Shown here one piece after another: positions 61,249 to 64,000 of a stretch of 64,000 nucleotides of DNA (position 1 is its first letter; every line of letters starts with the position of its first letter). The notes beneath the pieces were generated by a model. It worked only from the letters and a program-made list of their open reading frames with translations. It was not told where the DNA came from and searched no databases. The stretch covers positions 4,712,001 to 4,776,000 of the forward strand of contig OZ231128.1 of NCBI GenBank assembly GCA_965153355.1. The letters are read 5' to 3'. A program made the translations under genes and the position numbers. The stretch comes from Flaccisagitta enflata (Eukaryota > Chaetognatha > Sagittoidea > Aphragmophora).

Positions 61249-62460
61249 CAGGGTGATCAATCTCAACTGGCAAAAAGTATTAAGCTTTTACTCTTATATG
61301 CATGATCTCACTAATCTGGAATCACTTGTTTTTGAAGTACTATGTTTAACATTGTTTGTGTTCAAATTTCATAGGTCTGAGATGAATAGTTTTCCCACAG
61401 CATCAATTTCAAAAATAATAAGTATTTACACCTAAAGCTCTATAAATTTAGTTTTTATCAATATAATTTTTTATTTAATTGTTTTTTTTTTAATTGACTC
61501 AATTTCTGATGTCAGATTGGTCTAAAATGAAGCATAATTTGAATCTTTGTCATTTGAGATCACTATTGCCTCAGTTTGAGCATTTGAAAAAGAAATAATA
61601 TTAAATAAAAGTTGCAAAAGCGTCAGATGGTCTGCTGTACCTGTGCCCTGCCTAAGTAGGTTGTGCTTGAAATTGAAGAGGGAGCAGGACTGCGGCCCCA
61701 AATTGGTCATTGACCTATGCTTTCAAACATATGGGGAATATTCTCCTCCTCCTTCTCTGTCCCTACCCCCCTCAAATTTCAGCCTCGAGGCCAAAATTCC
61801 AGTCTCGAGGCTAAAATCCCAGTCTTGAAGCCCAAATCACAGCCTTAAGACCCAAATCCTAGCCTCAAGGCCCAAATCCTAGCCTGGAGGCCCACATTCT
61901 AGCCTTGAGGCCTCTTAGCTAGGATCTGGGCCTCTTGGCTGGGATTTGGACCTGGTTGGGATTCGGACCGGGCTAGGATTTGCGCCTTGAGGCTAGGATT
62001 TGCACCTTGAGGCTAGGATTTGGGCCTCCAGGCTAGGATTTGGGCTTTGAGACTGGGATTTGGGCCTTGAGACTGGAATTTAGGCCTTGAGACTGGAATT
62101 TTGGCTTTGAGACGGGAATTTGGGCCTTGAGACTGGAATTTGGGCCTTGAGACTGTAATTGGAGGGGGAGGACGGGGAAGGTGAAGGAGGAGAAGGAGAA
62201 AATTCCCCATATGGGATAAAGCATAGGTCATTGACCCCTTTAGGGTTGCTGCCCAAAAAGGATTTATTAACCTACAAGAGAAGTTACTTGTTCTATATTG
62301 AATTAATGTTGTGAACAAACTATTCATCTCAGACTTATGAAATTTGGGCAAAAAAAACGTCAGACATATTACTTTAGGAGACAAATAATTCCAGATTAGT
62401 TAAATAATGCATTTTAGAGTAAAAGCGTAATACTTTTGCCAGTTGAGATTGATCACTCTG
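61249..62460. mobile_element. TA-flanked foldback MITE with a nested minisatellite element
   Basis: Left CAGGGTGATCAATCTCAACT and right AGTTGAGATTGATCACTCTG with TA outside. Arms share ACTATGTTTAACATTG-like and TAAGCTTTTACTC blocks with the family at 10717-11306. The centre is occupied by the element at 61680-62254. Confidence 0.88.
61680..62254. mobile_element. Inverted-repeat element enclosing a two-orientation minisatellite
   Basis: Left GGTCATTGACCTATGCTTTC / AAACATATGGGG and right CCCCATATGGGATAAAGCAT / AGGTCATTGACCCC are inverted. Inside, about 19-bp units run as GAGGCCCAAATCCTAGCCT up to about 61915, then in the opposite sense as AGGCTAGGATTTGGGCCTT. Confidence 0.85.
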
Positions 62461-62519
62461 TAGGTAATCATATTATTCATATATCAGGCTTCTAATTATT
62501 CAATTCCCTTATTCAACAG

Positions 62520-62706
62520 AGTGAGATTCTTGGAGAAAGAAAGATGGAGGAATTATTCGGCTCAAGAGCAAAGTTGCATTGACAAAAAGTGGAAAACGCC
62601 TACTGGCGGCTATTATGGCGGAGTTCATCACAGCGTCGGCCTTGGGACATTGGTGGCGACAACCGAGCTGTCATTTATTAATTGGGACTGGCTTTTGTTG
62701 TCATAA
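62520..62706 (+). CDS. Weak terminal exon candidate
   Basis: After CTTATTCAACAG a frame is open for 61 residues to TAA (VRFLEKERWRNYSAQEQSCI, then DKKWKTPTGGYYGG). An AATAAA lies downstream near 62812. A second frame is also open through much of it, so this may be chance. Confidence 0.2.
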
Positions 62707-63204
62707 GCTTGTGATACATTTGAGTATTTATTTTTGTTATAGATATTCTGATATTTCAAAATGTTCATTAACATTTTTTGATCTTATGAGAATTCATCAA
62801 TATTTATTGCAATAAATACAGTTGAGCACCACTAGAGCGCATTTCAGGGGCGTGAGCTCAATTATGCCTTATATTGAAATAGCCTTATTGCCAATACAGA
62901 AAAACTAAAAAATCTCTCATGGGATAGCAGATTGTCTGCCTTATAGGCGGGTATGCGCGTATGCGCGTGCGCGTTTGCTTGCGCTCTACAGATGTTGGAA
63001 CAAAACTTATTATTTGAGTGTCCTCGATGAGTGTCTGTGTGCATACAGATACGTATGTCTGTGTAATGTTGATTTGGGTGGAAGTATCTTCAATGAATGT
63101 CTGAATAGTTCGTTTGCAGTCATAGAAACGACTGATAACGCTTTCTCAAGCAAGACAAAGCGAGACAAATTTTGATGAAAACTGATCAGAGAAAAGCTAG
63201 CGCA

Positions 63205-63393
63205 TTTTTAGTTGCAGATACGCAACTCTATAAGAGGCTTTGTCCGTCGGTTGGTCCGTCGGTTGGTCCATTGGTCCGTCATGGTCCGTCCATTGGTCCG
63301 TCATGGTGATCGAGTTTGGAAAGTGTGAAAATGCGCATTTCCGCCCCTGCCCACCCATCCGCAACTGGTATTGGCCGTGTATCCGGCCTTGTT
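63205..63393 (-). mobile_element. Dispersed hairpin element, GTTGCG arm type
   Basis: TTTTTAGTTGCAGATACGCA to GTGTATCCGGCCTTGTTA. Arms AGTTGCAGAT (63210-63219) and ATCCGCAACT (63357-63366) match at 9 of 10. Confidence 0.9.
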
Positions 63394-63530
63394 AGTAACG
63401 GTCACGCGACTCTACTCCCCGCTTTGTCAGTCTGTTGGTAGGTTTGTCCATCCGGAATTGTGAACGATTTTTGCATTACTGCCCCTGCCCAACCTTCTGC
63501 AACGCTGGTGCCGTAAATCAGGCCTTGTTG
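63394..63530 (-). mobile_element. Second, diverged hairpin element in tandem
   Basis: ACGGTCACGCGACTCTACTC at the hairpin end and CGTAAATCAGGCCTTGTTG at the other, directly abutting the previous copy. Confidence 0.75.
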
Positions 63531-64000
63531 CTCTGTTTACTTTCTCGATCATATAGCTGGAGTCTGTCTGCTCTGACTGACTCGGATCATCAATGTGAAT
63601 TTACTACGCGCTTATGCGAATTCATGCCTGTGCAGTGCCTATTCATGTTTGGTATAGAAAGATGCAATAGATTTAGGCCTTAGGGTCGATTATACCCCAT
63701 AGGCTATCCTGAACGATCTTGGCAATCATAAACTCTTTGTTGATCTCCCATGTCCAAACCAATCATGGTAAAGAGGAGGTTCTCTATTGATCGGTTAGAG
63801 AAGGACGTTCTGATGACCTCAGAGACAGTGGGACTATTTGTTTCTCAAATTTGTAATAAATGAAGTCACCCCTTAAGTGAATTTATCAAGATTGGAGAAG
63901 TGACTAAAAAACCATCTCCTGAGTCTAAATAGAGGCCCATTCATCAATATACGCAGAACCATCGTGTCAATTGCTTGGTGCCGAGTTCAAATCTGTTTTC
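63531..64000. other. No feature seen
   Basis: Non-repetitive sequence to the window end. No exon supported. Confidence 0.4.

Overview
This is a eukaryotic, almost certainly metazoan, nuclear window. The coding parts are short exons bounded by GT-AG junctions. The best gene is an SLC22-type organic-ion transporter and a second resembles a MARVEL tetraspan protein, both animal families. There are no prokaryotic operons, no recognisable rRNA or tRNA gene and no CRISPR array. The density of microsatellites (ATC, AG/CT, AC/GT, AAC, CTTT), minisatellites and small palindromic DNA elements suggests a repeat-rich invertebrate. I cannot name the species.

Layout. 0-5.4 kb: ATC and GA microsatellites, minisatellites and an ATC tract leading into a plus-strand exon (5402-5679) for a single-pass membrane protein. 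6.3-6.9 kb: a foldback element. 9.3-18.7 kb: a complete-looking 11-exon minus-strand SLC22-like transporter gene of about 799 residues, its introns filled with ATC, AC, AG and AAC repeats. 18.7-22.5 kb: minisatellites and hairpin-ended dispersed elements. 22.9-24.6 kb: three phase-compatible minus-strand exons of an unrecognised proline-rich protein. 25.0 kb: one plus-strand acidic exon. 26.9-28.7 kb: the last three exons of a minus-strand MARVEL-like four-helix protein. 28.8-43.2 kb: a gene-poor stretch of large TA-flanked foldback elements, several nested in one another. 44-54 kb: minisatellites, GA tracts, a foldback and weak exon candidates. 55.6-57.9 kb: three plus-strand exon candidates with compatible phases and clustered cysteines. 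58-64 kb: dispersed elements, a pogo-like MITE, a minisatellite-bearing inverted-repeat element and GA repeats.

The most distinctive system is a dispersed element present in more than 20 copies in both orientations. One end reads AACAAGGCCGGATACACGGC. The other carries a hairpin such as AGTCGCGTGCACGCGACT followed by A-rich sequence. A 7-11 nt arm just inside the first end is the reverse complement of the hairpin arm of the same copy. The arm sequence differs between copies (AGTCGCG, AGTTGCG, AGATGCG, AGGTGCG), yet the two arms within a copy change together. Bodies range from about 130 bp to 1.5 kb and often hold minisatellites or microsatellites. Hairpin end, subterminal inverted repeats, internal tandem repeats and T-rich insertion sites recall non-autonomous Helentron-type (HINE) elements; that assignment is inference.

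The genes do not form a functional cluster. The transporter would move organic ions across the plasma membrane, the MARVEL-like protein would sit in membrane or junction domains, and the other exons have no assignable role. Exon coordinates come from reading frames, splice phase and GT-AG sites seen in the sequence; no transcript or database search was available.
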